A DNA stretch of 64,000 nucleotides from Petunia secreta. Its lineage: Eukaryota; Streptophyta; Magnoliopsida; Solanales; Solanaceae. Below the pieces are notes generated by a model that was not told the DNA's origin, made no database searches, and worked only from the letters and a program-made list of their open reading frames with translations. The stretch is taken from NCBI GenBank assembly GCA_029990175.1, contig JARKIP010000051.1, positions 2,000,501 through 2,064,500 on the forward strand, given 5' to 3'. This document shows positions 45,080 through 56,987 of this stretch, in pieces. Position 1 is the stretch's first letter. Each line of letters opens with the position of its first letter. A program made the translations under genes and the position numbers.

Positions 45080-46529
45080 TGATAAGTCGGCATGTTACCG
45101 ACTTTGAGCCTTCCTTTATAGGAACTTTATGTGTTCTTAAGCTAATTTCACGACCAATTCTTATGTAATGTTGCGTGATTCCAGGTGCTACTTAGTTTAA
45201 GCGCTCGAGGCCAGAAACTGAGCGGAAAGAACACAAAAGAAGGCCGAGTCGAGTCGAAGTTGGAGTCGTGCGAAATGGAACAAGTTTTCAAGAATTTGTG
45301 CAGCTCAGCACAATGTTGTGCGATAGCACAATGCTGAGAAAGACCCAATTATGCGATAGCATAATTCTCAGCACAATATTGTGCGATAGCACAATGCTCA
45401 ACACAATATTGTGTGATAGCACAATGCTTAGCACAATGCTCAGCACAATATTGTGCGATAGCACAATGCTTAGCACAATAATACAAAATTAAGCAGTAAC
45501 TACTTCAAGTTTTCAAGAATTTGTGCGGCTCATCACAATATTGTGCGATAGCACAATGCTCAGCACAATATTGTGCGATCGCACAACTGGGACGGAAGAA
45601 GATTTTTTGTGTAAGTTTCTTAGGAGTATAAATAGGAAAGTGAGGTTTTATTACACCAACACTTACATTACATTTTACTCTATATTTTGGACGATTTTGG
45701 GAGCCAAGTGGGAGACTTAACATCATTTTGTAAGCTTCTAATCTTGTAACTTTGAATCTTGATTCCATATATCAATTCAAACTTATGTCCAACATGATTT
45801 CATCTTTTCATTACATCTTTATTACTATGATTCAAACCCTAGTTATGAGTAGCTAAACTCATAACTAGAGGTGTAATTATGGTATTGTGATAGAAAATTA
45901 ATGGGTGTTATTCTATTTCACTAACCATAACACGAGTAACAATTATCCAAATCCCCATTACAATAACATCAAAATCCCAAAATCCATGATATTTGGGATT
46001 TCTTGTCTACATTGCTAGTTAAAGACTCGGAAGAGATTAACTAGTGTAGAATAGTGGAGTTGGCGAGGATTTGAGTTGATAGGCTATTCATATAGACTAA
46101 CTCATCTAAAAGGAGTTACGCTCGGAAGAGGTCTCCTTTCCTCGGGTCATTGAGTAGTGCTTCAAGCATTCAACTAAGACTTTGACGAGCGGGTTGTGAA
46201 AGATCTCTCCTAGGCCGGAAGGATTCTAGATATCACGATCGGAATGCTCGACCATAATTATACTTGTGTTGGGAAAGTGAAGTAAAGACTAGGGTCTAGT
46301 AATATCGAACAACTCACTCGTTTAATTGCTTACACTTTAGAATTAATCATAGTTTCCATCGAACAAATCATACTTCTAGGACTCAATACTAAACCTCATT
46401 TGAATATCTATTTGCAATTCTCTCACTTGACGTGCTAGTTCCCTTGGAAAATCGACCCCGACTCACATCGGGTATTATACTTTGACGACCGCCCTTCACC
46501 ATTAATAGTAAACGATTGAGCGTGGATCA
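45080..46529 (+). mobile_element. D LTR 3
   Basis: 1450 bp ending GGATCA before TAAGG (46530-46534). Compared with LTR 2, it lacks one U3 palindrome unit and about 40 bases near 46288, and has roughly 10-15 substitutions. TATAAATA is at 45627-45634. One arm of the third CTCGGAAGA-type hairpin has lost a pair (AGATATC for AGAGATC). Confidence 0.9.
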
Positions 46530-46534
46530 TAAGG

Positions 46535-46605
46535 TCTGCGTACATCTCACCTTTACCAGACCTCACCTTGATGAAATATCATTGGGTATGTTGTTGTTGT
46601 CGTCG
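46535..46605 (+). mobile_element. LINE 3' end downstream of the D array
   Basis: It continues the LINE 3' UTR after the duplicated TAAGG: TCTGCGTACATCTCACC, then a tail of TTG and TCG triplets. The TTG tail and the preceding block are as I remember them for Solanaceae RTE LINE and TS SINE 3' ends. Confidence 0.75.
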
Positions 46606-47065
46606 TCTTATTTAAAATCTTTTATAGCCACACAAAATATTATGTTAAGTTTAAGATCACACAAATAATATATCTTACTTAAAAGCATAATTTTTTTAAA
46701 AAAAATTATACTTTTTATTTAGATTTCTTATTGAGTCAAATTATGTCCCATAAATTTTTTAAATATGGAGTCAAATATACCAATACTAGAGAACCGTGAC
46801 TGTACTATGAATGTACCATTTGAGGAAGTGAAAATAGAAAAATAAGAGAAAATGTACAACTAGTACGCTAATGAGGTGGACCAAATATGTTACGTGTTCT
46901 TATACCTATTGGTTTGCTTTATACAGTAATCTTCTTGGGTAGGTTTTGACAAGATCATTTTTGAACTAAGGTGTTATCAGAGGCAGTACGTATATAGGAC
47001 TGCTACTAACTGCTTAAATTTCTATCCACAGATTTATATCTGTCGCATAGTGACAAATTATGGGT
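46606..47065. other. Unassigned A/T-rich sequence
   Basis: About 460 bases between the LINE tail and a short hAT. It does not match the hAT sequence that would follow 1716 in the complete copy. I see no ORF or repeat worth naming. Confidence 0.5.
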
Positions 47066-47073
47066 GGTTTTGT

Positions 47074-47811
47074 CGGGCGTCTCAAGCAGATTGGGGACCT
47101 AAAGCCAAACTTCACCGAGAGACCTTAACTTTTTTTTTTAGTGGTCATAGATAATTTTATTTAAAGTCTACTTTTCTCACTTTTTTTAAATGCGAAGTCA
47201 TTAATTACCCTTTTATAATCAATTTGTTCTACAATTCCTTTTCAATTGAAAATATAGCTAATCCATTTAATGTCTCTTGACACATCGTTGATCTTAGATA
47301 AAATATAATAATATTAAAGTAGTGTTGGTGCTGCTTCAATATAATGGTTGTTGTTACAATTACTTGAATTTTTTGAAGTAGATACCATAAAGAAAATTTT
47401 GATCTTTATAACTTGTAAGAAGCAAATTTGTAGAAAGTAGAGAGTTTTAGTTTGTATTTAGAAGACTCAAAATATTCAGTAAGAAAAGAATGAGAATGGT
47501 GAAAAAGGTAAATATAGGATGTAAATAAGCCAATAAAATAGGTACGCACATGTATAAAGATGCTACAATTACCACAAACATAATTTCCACTCTCCTATTA
47601 TGGCAAGTTGGCAACGGTCCCCACGTTAATGAGATACCTTATTATGCTTTTCCTTAAATTTTTCTTCAGTATTGAGATTGAATATACATTACTTTTTTTT
47701 TAATAATATATATAGTAATAATACATCTTACCTCTTAAGAAAAAGTGGGGCCCCAACTTTTTGGGGGCCCCAAGTCATTGCCTTAATGGCTTTATGGTAG
47801 AGACGGCCCTG
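47074..47811. mobile_element. Short non-autonomous hAT-type element
   Basis: 738 bp, bounded by the perfect 8-bp duplication GGTTTTGT (47066-47073 and 47812-47819). The left end CGGGCGTCTC and the right end GAGACGGCCCTG are imperfect inverted repeats of a CAGGGCCGTCTC type terminus. The ends also contain inverted GGGGACC/GGGGCCCC blocks. No transposase is encoded. The 8-bp duplication and termini indicate mobilisation by a hAT transposase. Confidence 0.82.
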
Positions 47812-48033
47812 GGTTTTGTGTGTTGTCTAGCAAATATTTATTCCATTTGTTTTGTCTCTGTGTGTTTTCTTCTTTCTATCTTTAAGATGTTCTGATAAGA
47901 TAAGTACCTCAAAATATCAAAGGCCCACACAATTATTCTAGAACTTCTAAGTTGGAAATTGTTTTGGAGCATTGACACCTCGTCGGTTCAGCTTAACAAC
48001 TTACAAAATTTAAGAGTTAGACTCCCATTTTAT

Positions 48034-48356
48034 TAGTTTGCTTATATTATCGGTCTCAATCTTAAATAAATAAAGAGGGTCGCAGTACACCACCAACTAT
48101 CATAGTAATTTTTAGCTTTGACAGAAGAATTTGTGCAAATATGGACTTTTATGGCGTCCTCCACCACTTTTTTGAACTAAATTCTAACTGACCTGTCCAG
48201 AAGTACCTTCAAGTTTTTTGGACCTACGGTTAAAAGTTAAATGTTTTTCTAAGAGAGACCAAAAGATAAAGTTTGTCACTGAACATATCCTCTATGTGCA
48301 AAATATCCTAATCTATTTAAACAAAATTTTACCACGACGAAGACGTTATCATGATT
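48034..48356. repeat. Duplicated flank of hAT insertion, second copy
   Basis: Counterpart of 1-321. It ends with ATCATGAT (48349-48356), the target site of the full hAT. The preceding 47820-48033 has nothing I can name. Confidence 0.85.
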
Positions 48357-49310
48357 AAGGGTGTCCAGCGGCTCGGTCCAGTCCGGGACCGGTATTTTTT
48401 TCGGTTTCGATACGGTTCGATTGCTGGGATTAGGTAAAACCGGACCAAAACGACCATTTCGGTATGGTCCAATCAGGTGGAAAAATGAAGGGCCGGGTCG
48501 AGACCGGCGCCGACAACCATTAGGCAGGTTTTTCGGACCGGTTCGAACGGTTAACGTGTTATTTTAATTTTTCTAAGGCAAATACACTAAAAATTAAAAT
48601 AAAAGAGCTATAAAAAAATTATTTTAAGATAATGTAAACTATAAAGTAAACACTAAACAAACTTTGAATTTGAAAAAGAAAGACAAACACTTTATTGAAA
48701 ATTAGAGAAATGCATAATAGAAAAGAAACTAGAAAATTAAAAATTACATAGTTATTCTCTTAACCAGTTCTTCAACGGTGCAGATAAACACCCCCTACCC
48801 GAGCACTCCATTCGGAGTTATATTGCCACTGTCTCCCACAAAAACTATATTTAGCAATATGAGTTTCATTATTTTGTTATAATTTCTCACACTTCAAATC
48901 GATGTTGTTGTTCCTCACGTTGATTTTCACTAGGACCAGAAGATTGATTTTCAGCCATTAGGATTTTTTGGTAGAAATTTAAAAAATAGTCTTTTATAAT
49001 AATTTTGGAGAGAAATAGATAGAAAATGATGAATTGTGATATAATTAATGAAATAATAGGGTATATATAGATACAAATAGGTTGGGGAGGTATGAGGGGC
49101 ACTAGAGGGGGTGGAGAGTCAAATATAGCCGTTGTTTGCCGTTGGCCAACAGCTATATCTGAAATGGGCTAATTCAAAAATCGGCCCCAGTCTGGTTGGC
49201 CGATTCTATTTTTTTATTTTTTATTTTTTGATTTTTTGTATTACATTTCAAGTGATGGATAATTTTTAAATAATGAAAAATTGAAAATATGGCAACAAAT
49301 TATTACTAAC

Positions 49311-49370
<60 letters not shown>

Positions 49371-49859
49371 TTTATTTCAAAGATTAAACTTTGAATTAAA
49401 AACTTTTAATATTTTTTCAAACTTTGAAAAGTTTGAATTAATTTCTAAGTTTGAAATTAGATTCAAACTTTTCAGAGTTTATTTGATAATTTCAAACTTT
49501 AAATTAATTTTATAGTTTGAACTTTCAAACTTTGAATCAATTTAGAAACTAGTAAATTAATTGTAGTATTTTTGCGCAAAGAATAAATTAAAAAAGTAAA
49601 AAGACAAGAGTTCTGATGGAATTCCAAGACTTGGAGCAATTTTATTGATACTTTTTTAAAACATAAGTAGTGCCAAGTACATAATACATAGCCAAACTTT
49701 CAAACTTTTAATTTCAAAATCATAATTTAAAATTTTAAGTTTCTTTGGATATTGAATTAAATAAACTTGGAACTCGTTGTATTCCTCCCCTTACTCATCC
49801 TGTTCTTCTAGCAACCTTTCATCAAGTCTGCCAAAAATGCTCATCCTCGTATGCCTTTT

Positions 49860-51706
49860 TCCCATTTGAGAAGAACTTTCACCGGTGGATTGTATTGGTG
49901 CAGTTGGTGTAGCACTGTCAGCCCAAACTCTATACTTTGCAAAAACAGTCATGGTTCTGCAAAAACTTTAGCACACGCATCTTCTACACGTGGAAATCCA
50001 TTAGTCTTAATTTCAGTAGGAGTAATTTCTAAATTTACACATGTTTCTCTAACAAGTCGTTTAGTTAATTTAAGTTTAAAAACAGGATGCAACACAGAAG
50101 TAATGTAAAAAAGAGGAGGAATAGGGAAAAAATATTTTCTAAATTTTCAATCACAACATCTACATCCACTTTATATACTTCATATTCCTATATTCTTTCA
50201 ATAACTTCGATATTTCAGCGATATAATATAACATGGTAGGAACAGTTGGATAATATTGTCCAGAAAATTCTAAAGTAGCATGATAAAATTTTTCTAAAAA
50301 TGTAAGAAGATGAGCAACAAGGTTCCAATCTTCATCTTTAAGGTGATAGGCTTTCATAAAATGCTTATTATACATTTGTGAAATAGACACTCTATATTCA
50401 TAAGCAACATTTAATGTTTCATATAAAGTGGTCCATCTAGTACAAATTTCCTTTGGGACTCTCCTAATTTAAATTTCTAAATTCTATACATTTTCTTTCC
50501 CATTCTCTTTTTCTATCTTGGCTTTTTGTTCTAAAAATATAAGTAATGTCTATTTTCACCTTTTCGATAATGTGGTTAAACAAGTCAAGACCATCTTTTA
50601 CTACTAAATCGTAAATATAACATGCACATCTAACATGAAAAAAATACTCAAAAGGGGGGGTTCAAAATAGGTCTTAAGTTCCTAAGTACTTTTGTGTTGT
50701 TTGTGGCATTATCTACCGTAATACTAAAAACTTTGTTAATTAAACAGTATGTACGACAAATTGATGAAACTTTATTTGAAATATATTTTTCCGTGTGTGG
50801 TTCATCAACAACTTTATAGGCAATAATACATTTTTGAAAAACCAATCAGGATTTATCCAATGAACAGTAATTGTAATATAATCACAATTATTAGTAGAAC
50901 GACCCATATCCATAGTAAGACATACTCTAGTATCAAAGTTAAATAATCTTTATTTTCATTCTTAAATTTAATAATATCATTTCTAACATCAGTTTTTAGA
51001 AAATCTTGATAAGAGGGATTATATGTAGTCTGAATATAGCGAACAAAATCAGTACACGAAGGAAAAAGTAAAGGGTAAAGCCTCTACCGCAACAAGTTTA
51101 GCAATATTTTCCTTATCCTTTTGCTTACCATAACGAAGAAGCCCTCCTGTACTAGGTTAAGTTGTGTCTGGGTACCTGAAGATTGATCATGCGCTACTCC
51201 ACCATGTTCAGTCCCTAAATAAATACCTCCCGCCCTCATTGCCCATTCTTTAAGATGTACCTTTTGTAAGTGCGTCCTAATTTTACCCATCTCACCTTCA
51301 TTACCCCCCAGTTTTAAAAGATCAATCATTTTTACAAAGCCCACATACGGCGCTCTGTATTTCAACTTTCTTTTCCACAAATTTCCACACCTAATATCTA
51401 TCCTTACGTTTAGCCGGTTCTCTAGTAGGAGCTACAGGAGGTAAATCAGACTGAACTTCAGGTGGACTAGCTTGGAATTCACTAGGTGGTGTTTCTTCTA
51501 AATTAACCCTTGTGTGTTATGAAAGCCGTATTATGCTTCTAACATTTCATGATCAAGTATATTATTAGCGCTAACATCATGATAATAGTGAGAATCATCT
51601 ATTTGGGTGAACTGACTAGAACTACCAGCAACTTCTTTATCCGTATTTCCCCGACGACCACGTGCCTGCCCCCACCACTAGTTTCAATTGAACCTCTTTG
51701 AGACAT
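49860..51706 (-). pseudogene. hAT transposase remnant with BED zinc finger
   Basis: On the minus strand, from ATG at 51706 (MSQRGS), the pieces in order are as follows. First is a Ser/Gly-rich N-terminus. Next is a BED-type finger split by a frameshift (VWKFVEKK and CGLCKN near 51370, RTHLQKVH near 51270). Next is a core piece (VCLTMDMGRS and ITVHWINPDW near 50870). Then come DEPHTEKYIS and FSITVDNATNNT near 50720-50800, typical of RICESLEEPER-like transposases. A later piece (LLTFLEKFYHATLEFSG) lies near 50280. At least four frameshifts or stops separate the pieces. The C-terminal dimerisation region is not recognisable. It cannot encode an active enzyme. Confidence 0.85.
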
Positions 51707-52387
51707 AATTATAGAAAATTAAAAATAAATATATGACAAAAAATTATAAAAGAGTAGGAAGTAGGAACGACCAACCAAATATAACTATATAATTGAGGTG
51801 AAGTTGATACTTGATCCTTCACGCCAATTAATTAGTTGAATACTTGATAATCGAAAACTTCAACAAATAGTAAAAATTGATATTTCAACCAAGTAGCGCC
51901 TCCAATTTTTCCAATACTTGATAATTCAAAACTTCACCAAATAGCCAAATAAAACTTTGATAGCAACTCTAATTAAAACTTGATAAAGTAGCCAAATTAT
52001 AAAATTTTAACAAATAGCCAAAGTAGCTAATTAGAAATATTGTAGAGAATTTGAGAGAATTAGATGATTTGAGTGAAAATATGATGAAATAATGGGGGTA
52101 TTATAGGAAAAAAATAGTTGGGGAGGTTATGGGGTGGTAGAGGGGCTAAAATGGCCATTATTGGCCATTGGACAATGGCTAGGGCGTCAAAAGAGTCGTT
52201 GCCAATGGCTAGTTAACGGATAAAATCTGAAATTTTTTTTTACTGATGCGGCCCAGTCCAAATCGGTCTGGGCCGGTTCCGATCAAATTTTACCAGTCCA
52301 TCCGGTCTAAAACAGGGAGGCCATATCAGGGCCGGTTCTTGGGGGAGGGGGGGGGGGGGAGGGGTTAAGCCATTTGGTCCGGCTTGC

Positions 52388-53723
52388 TGATCACGCCCAA
52401 CTACGCCCTATAAAAGGGACTAAGTAGTCGCGAAAAATATAACTCGATATTTAAAGCCCCGAGATCGAATCCCACAGAGAACACTCGAAATTTAATTGTT
52501 AATCTAACTAACTTATCTAATCAATTAACTTCGAAAGTTTGTATTTTTATGCTCGTTTCAATGTAACAACTAATTAAAAATAAAGTAAATAGCAAAGTAG
52601 TAAGAAATAAATTAACCCAAGAGTTTAGAAGCCTAAGATTGATCTACTCAACTCCTACTCATGTGTTAGAACAATGCATTAATGGATTCAACTTGCTTCT
52701 TCATATTGAACACTTGCTCCAAGTTCACAACTATTCACTCCTGTGTAATAATTGTAACTTTCACTAACCAATTTCTCAATTAATTAACGAAGATACGTAG
52801 GACTACAAGTATGGTTCACAATCGGGATCAATGCACATATCACCTTTTGACAACCTAAGTAATGCCTTTGTTTTTGGTTGAAATATTGCTAAGTGTTTAA
52901 CCCTAACCCATGAATCTATTCCTAAATGCACAAGAATAAATGGCATTTGGGGGCTCTACCAATCAATAGCATACAAATTATAAACACTTAGATAGAAAGG
53001 TTAAGAAGTTTCATTCATTAAAGTAATAATTCGTAACGCATAAGTTTTGGATTCAATCAATCCTAGAATGGATGATTTAGCCAGTCATAGTCATAATCAA
53101 ATTAATGAAATAACTAAGCATACAAAACCACAAGAATATAGATGAATGGATGAAGTAGAGCCTTGAATCTTCTCTCTTCCTTCCCCCTCTTGATGTAGAG
53201 TAAGCCCCCAAAAGTCACGTTCTAGAGGGTTTCAATGTGTATTTATAGTGTTATGAAAAACCTAGGTAAAAATAGCATTTTCCCGCTCAAGATAGGACTT
53301 CTCAAGTTAACCGCTACTTCCGTTGATTCTTGGTTGCGTGCTGGTGGCGCGCTGGCACAAGCTGGGCACAAGCTCTGGTTTGTGTGCTAGGTAGATGGTG
53401 GCGCAAAGCTGGTACAAGGTGCTGAATGTATTCTCTGCAGGCTGGAGTTGTGCTGGCACAACTTTCGCACAAGATCCTGAGAGTTAATTTTCTGTGCTCA
53501 AGTTGTGCCGGCATGACATTGGCACAACTTAACTCCAAGTTCACAATTCATTCATGTAACATTCCAAATCATCAATTCTCTTGCTAATTTCATCAAAATC
53601 AATACTACACATTCAAGCACCATTATTAAGCTAAATGCACTATCAAAATAATTTAAACACATAAAGATTACTAAGATACGGGGTAAAAATCAACAAAATA
53701 TATATCTTTTTTGCCAAATATAT
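52388..53723 (-). mobile_element. Solo LTR (family E), reverse orientation, inside the hAT
   Basis: It reads on the minus strand as an LTR ending GGGCGTGATCA (plus strand TGATCACGCCC at 52388). It has a TATAAAT-type box (plus 53241-53247) and, upstream of it, clustered GCACAA-type motifs (53320-53540). A candidate 5-bp duplication CTTGC is at 52383-52387 and 53724-53728. The far end does not show a clear TG, so that border is uncertain. No internal region or second LTR is present, which fits LTR-LTR recombination. Its organisation resembles D LTRs, but the sequence is different. Confidence 0.65.
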
Positions 53724-53806
53724 CTTGCACCGGTCCGAGCCGGTTTTCGGCCTGAATCCAGTCCGATCCGATTTGCACCGGACTGTTAGACACCCTTAAT
53801 CATGAT

Positions 53807-54269
53807 CATGAAGACAAACCAGTACGATGTTTAGTAGCAGTAAATGAGCGACTAGATCTCATTATTTTGCTTGATTATAGTATTAAACAAGGTGTCACAG
53901 TGGATAGTTCATGTTGACTATAGTTTGTCTTCTCCAACCCCAAGGCTCACAAATATACAGCGAGATCCAGAAGCAGATGAGAATCGATAAAAATATACCC
54001 TTATATAATGTTATATGAAACCAATAGCTAAACACATGTATTTGTATATGATTTTTTATAATATAGTTAACAAGTGGTATATATTATAACATCATTAAAT
54101 CATTTACCTATTGTAAATTGATTTGATGGGGTATACAGTACTTTTGATTATACAAAATTGGAAGTCAAAGGATTCAGTTTGTGTACTTACAATGTGAATT
54201 GTTTTTTCATTTTCAAACATTTAATATATTAGTTGACTTAGGTGATAATTAAAATACTTTGCAGAAATA
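53807..54269. other. Unassigned A/T-rich sequence right of the hAT
   Basis: About 460 bases of presumably ancestral flank. No ORF, repeat or RNA gene is recognised. Confidence 0.5.
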
Positions 54270-55120
54270 AAAACAACAATAAAGATTAAGTGACACAGTG
54301 ATTTTATACTGGTTCAGAACCAAATGGTTCCTAATCCAGTCCTCTTGGGTCTCAAGGGAGTTATCTCTCTTCAAGCTCTTTGTAGAATACAAGTACACTT
54401 ATGGTTTATCGTTAACCAAAAACGTCCTTTCACAGATGGTTTTATCCCTTCGCTCACCACCAACGATCTTTTCTGATTTATAGATAATCAGACCAACTTC
54501 TGTGACACAACTGTTACCTCACTACAAGAACTCTCTTTCTTTTCTATTGATCACTCGTAGACTCTTATGAATACAGTGTTGTAAGTAAAAGACTTAGAGA
54601 GAAAGTAGAGTGTAAGTAGAAGCGTAAGATAAACTCTAGCAAACTTCTCGTATAAATAGTGACCAATCAGAGTTGCCCGTTGAGGCTGAGATATGGCAGA
54701 TCTGCCGCACGATCAATGGAGAAAGACGAAGATTTGATTTACTGGGATTGAGGAAGGAGAGATCGACCCAATAGATTTGATTTTCTAGAAGATATAAATA
54801 TCTTCGTAAAGAATAAGGCAAAAGCAGATTTGGGACAAGTCCCTCACAATTAGCGCGCTTAACAGATCGATTTTTCATAGCTGACTCCTCTGATTATCAA
54901 TCGGCATACTTCCTTTCCATTTAAGATCTTCCAGAGAGATCTTCCTTGATGGTCCTGTTCTGCGCACTCAGTTTCATGATTAATTATAACCATGATCTTA
55001 TTCTTCTTGTTATCCTTAAGCGTCATCAATTTGTTGTACGCAAGTTGAATTGTTCTAGGTACAGTTTTATTCTTTTTCAAAATGAAAGCTTAGTTTTATA
55101 AATTTTGTGTTTCCTAATAT
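54270..55120 (-). mobile_element. Probable LTR fragment, reverse orientation
   Basis: Read on the minus strand, the segment ends with GAACCAGTATAAAATCACTG and a T-rich stretch, a style I associate with the R-U5 part of plant Ty1/copia-type LTRs. Termini and target duplication were not found, and no internal coding sequence adjoins it. Small ORFs in it look incidental. The remaining sequence to 55441 is unassigned. Confidence 0.35.
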
Positions 55121-55441
55121 AAACGATCAGACTAGGTACAAGCAATTAACAGGACATTCGAGTCAAAAGGATAATAGAGCTAATTAAAAAGGCAATGCTC
55201 GTTACGTTGTATATAAGTAGCATGCATGGGACTTACGGTAGGTAAATGTCACTTAAGAGTCGAATTGAGTACTTTACACGTTGGAATTCTGTGCATACAC
55301 TTTTTTCCCTTTTCAAATTCGGCGGTTAATCCAACAAAAACCAAAAGGCATAGGGTGAAAAGAAAGGAAAATTTGGTTTGCTGGTGCTCGCAACAGTTAG
55401 ATGCTGATTGTAAAGCAATGCTTGCTTAGTAGGATGACTAA

Positions 55442-56179
55442 GAGCCTGTTTGGCCAAGTTTCTGAAAACTGTTTATTTGAAAAGTGCTTATTTTCAAAAG
55501 TACTTTTCGTAAAAGTACTTTTAAAGAAAAACAGTTTGTGTTTGGCCAACTCATCCGAGAAGCAATTCTGTCAACAGTTGAGTAGTAATTTATGTTTGGC
55601 CAAGCTTTTGAAAAAGTACTTTTGAGTGTTAAATTACGAGTAAGGACATTTAAAGACTCACTTTGCAGTTATTTAACTAGATAAATGATTTTAAACATTT
55701 ATTCTCAAACACTATATTTAATTTTTTTTATTTAGTAAATTTTTTCCAAAATACAAGTATTCATAATTGAATATTCTTGATCTATACCTTAAAAAAAGAT
55801 ATTATTTGATTAAAAGTTTGTAACAATAATAATGTAGGTGCACATAAAAAGAATATTAATTAAAAAAATAATGTACTATTTATATATTATAATCATTAGG
55901 TTAAAATATATGGGGGTAATTAGGTATATAAGTATTTTTGGTAAGGATATTTTTGGAATCATAGAAATTAAAAACAACTTCTGCTTCTACTCAAAAACAC
56001 TTTTAGGGAAAGCTACTTTTTTCAGCTTCGTCCCCACAGCAGAAAAACAGCTTCTGCTGCCATTCAAAAGCACTTATTTTTTCCTAGAAGCTTGGCCAAA
56101 CACCTTGATTTTTCAAAATAAGCACTTTTGGAGAAAAATAAGCACTTTTGGCTCCCTAGAAGCTTGGCCAAACAGGCTC
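55442..56179. mobile_element. PIF/Harbinger-type MITE
   Basis: 738 bp with perfect 17-bp terminal inverted repeats GAGCCTGTTTGGCCAAG and a TAA target duplication (55439-55441 and 56180-56182). TAA or TTA duplication and this terminus style mark PIF/Harbinger (Tourist-like) elements. Inside are further copies of TTTGGCCAA and inverted AAGTGCTTATTTT / AAAAGCACTT segments, so it can fold extensively. The 114-residue ORF at 55838-56182 has no known domain and is probably chance. Confidence 0.85.
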
Positions 56180-56182
56180 TAA

Positions 56183-56596
56183 GTAAATACTCTCCCAAAT
56201 TTAATTTAAGTGGCAATATTTTGCTTTTTAGCATGCTATAAATTTGAGGCGGCAATATTTTCCTTTTTAGCATGCTCTGAAAAGAAGGACAACTTTTTAA
56301 AGAAAATATCAATTTAATTTCAACTTTTTATTTTTATTGTCAGTGAAATATTAATTTTTATATTCGACAAATATATGAAATATTTTAGACCACAATTTTT
56401 AAAATTTTTATAACCATACAAATGTTATGACATTTATGATAACCACAACTTTTTTAGAAATTCATTATTTTTTTCTTTTAACTCTATTCATATTCAAACT
56501 TTATCATATACATTAAAAATGGAGAAGTAATAGTATATTTAAGTTGTATTCACGGTAAATTTAATTGAACAGGCCATACTAGATTGTTAATTTCTC
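56183..56596. other. Unassigned A/T-rich sequence
   Basis: About 410 bases. A short direct repeat (TTTTAGCATGCT at about 56226 and 56266) is visible. No gene is seen. Confidence 0.5.
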
Positions 56597-56606
56597 TATT
56601 TAATTA

Positions 56607-56987
56607 GGGACACTTACAAAAATACCCACAAAACTAAAAATAATTACAGCCACTATCCACTACTTTCAAATATTACCCAATCTACCCACTAAACTATTTA
56701 CTCACTCTAACCATCCAAACTTGTATACCATAGTTTATACAGTATACCATAAAGTTATACACATATAAGGTATACAAAGATATGTACAGTAATAAATGGC
56801 TCTCCAGACTTTTATACCATAATTTATGCAGTATACCTTAAAGGTATACACCTATAAAGCATAACAAAGGTATACAATAATAAATGAGTATGTTGGGTAA
56901 ATACTTTTAGTTTTATGGGTAGTGTAATTTTTAATGGGTATGATTTGTAAATAATTTAAATCTCATGGGTATAGAGTGTAAAAATCC
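56607..56987. mobile_element. Mutator-type MITE with GTATACC sub-repeats
   Basis: 381 bp between identical 10-bp sequences TATTTAATTA (56597-56606 and 56988-56997), matching the 9-11 bp duplications of Mutator-like elements. The ends are long imperfect inverted repeats (GGGACACTTAC and GTAAAAATCC followed by ACCC-rich blocks). The centre is full of GTATACC and TATAC motifs. The right-terminal sequence resembles 57293-57370, linking it to the larger element there. Positions 56998-57292 contain a fragment starting CTCGTTTGGATATAGATTTG that may belong to another MITE but is not resolved. Confidence 0.75.

Larger units (their letters stand above)
2857..46529 (+). mobile_element. Family D tandem array: LTR-internal-LTR-internal-LTR with nested insertions
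   Basis: Three D LTRs (2857-3780 truncated, 29605-31103, 45080-46529) alternate with two D internal regions, and the whole is flanked once by TAAGG. Both internal regions carry element C at the identical site, followed by AAAGA GGAGAAAG (28924 onward and 44398 onward). This arrangement is expected from unequal recombination between the LTRs of one insertion after C had entered it. The primer site is complementary to tRNA-Asp. No pol gene is present, so D depends on enzymes from other elements. Elements A and B later entered the first unit. Confidence 0.88.
48357..53798 (-). mobile_element. Full-length hAT (RICESLEEPER-like) transposon
   Basis: It begins TAAGGGTGTC and ends GACACCCTTA, which are inverted repeats, and is flanked by ATCATGAT at 48349-48356 and 53799-53806. 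Both ends carry dense GGTCCGG/CCGGTCC subterminal motifs. The transposase gene is on the minus strand and broken. An (AT)n tract is at about 49316-49369. A solo LTR of 1.3 kb interrupts the 5' side of the transposase strand. Without that insertion the element is about 4.1 kb, a normal size for an autonomous plant hAT. Confidence 0.9.

Noticed and set aside
54298..55080. Small ORFs on both strands as possible host gene exons
   Set aside because: None has a recognisable domain or matching splice signals, and the segment looks like an LTR fragment.
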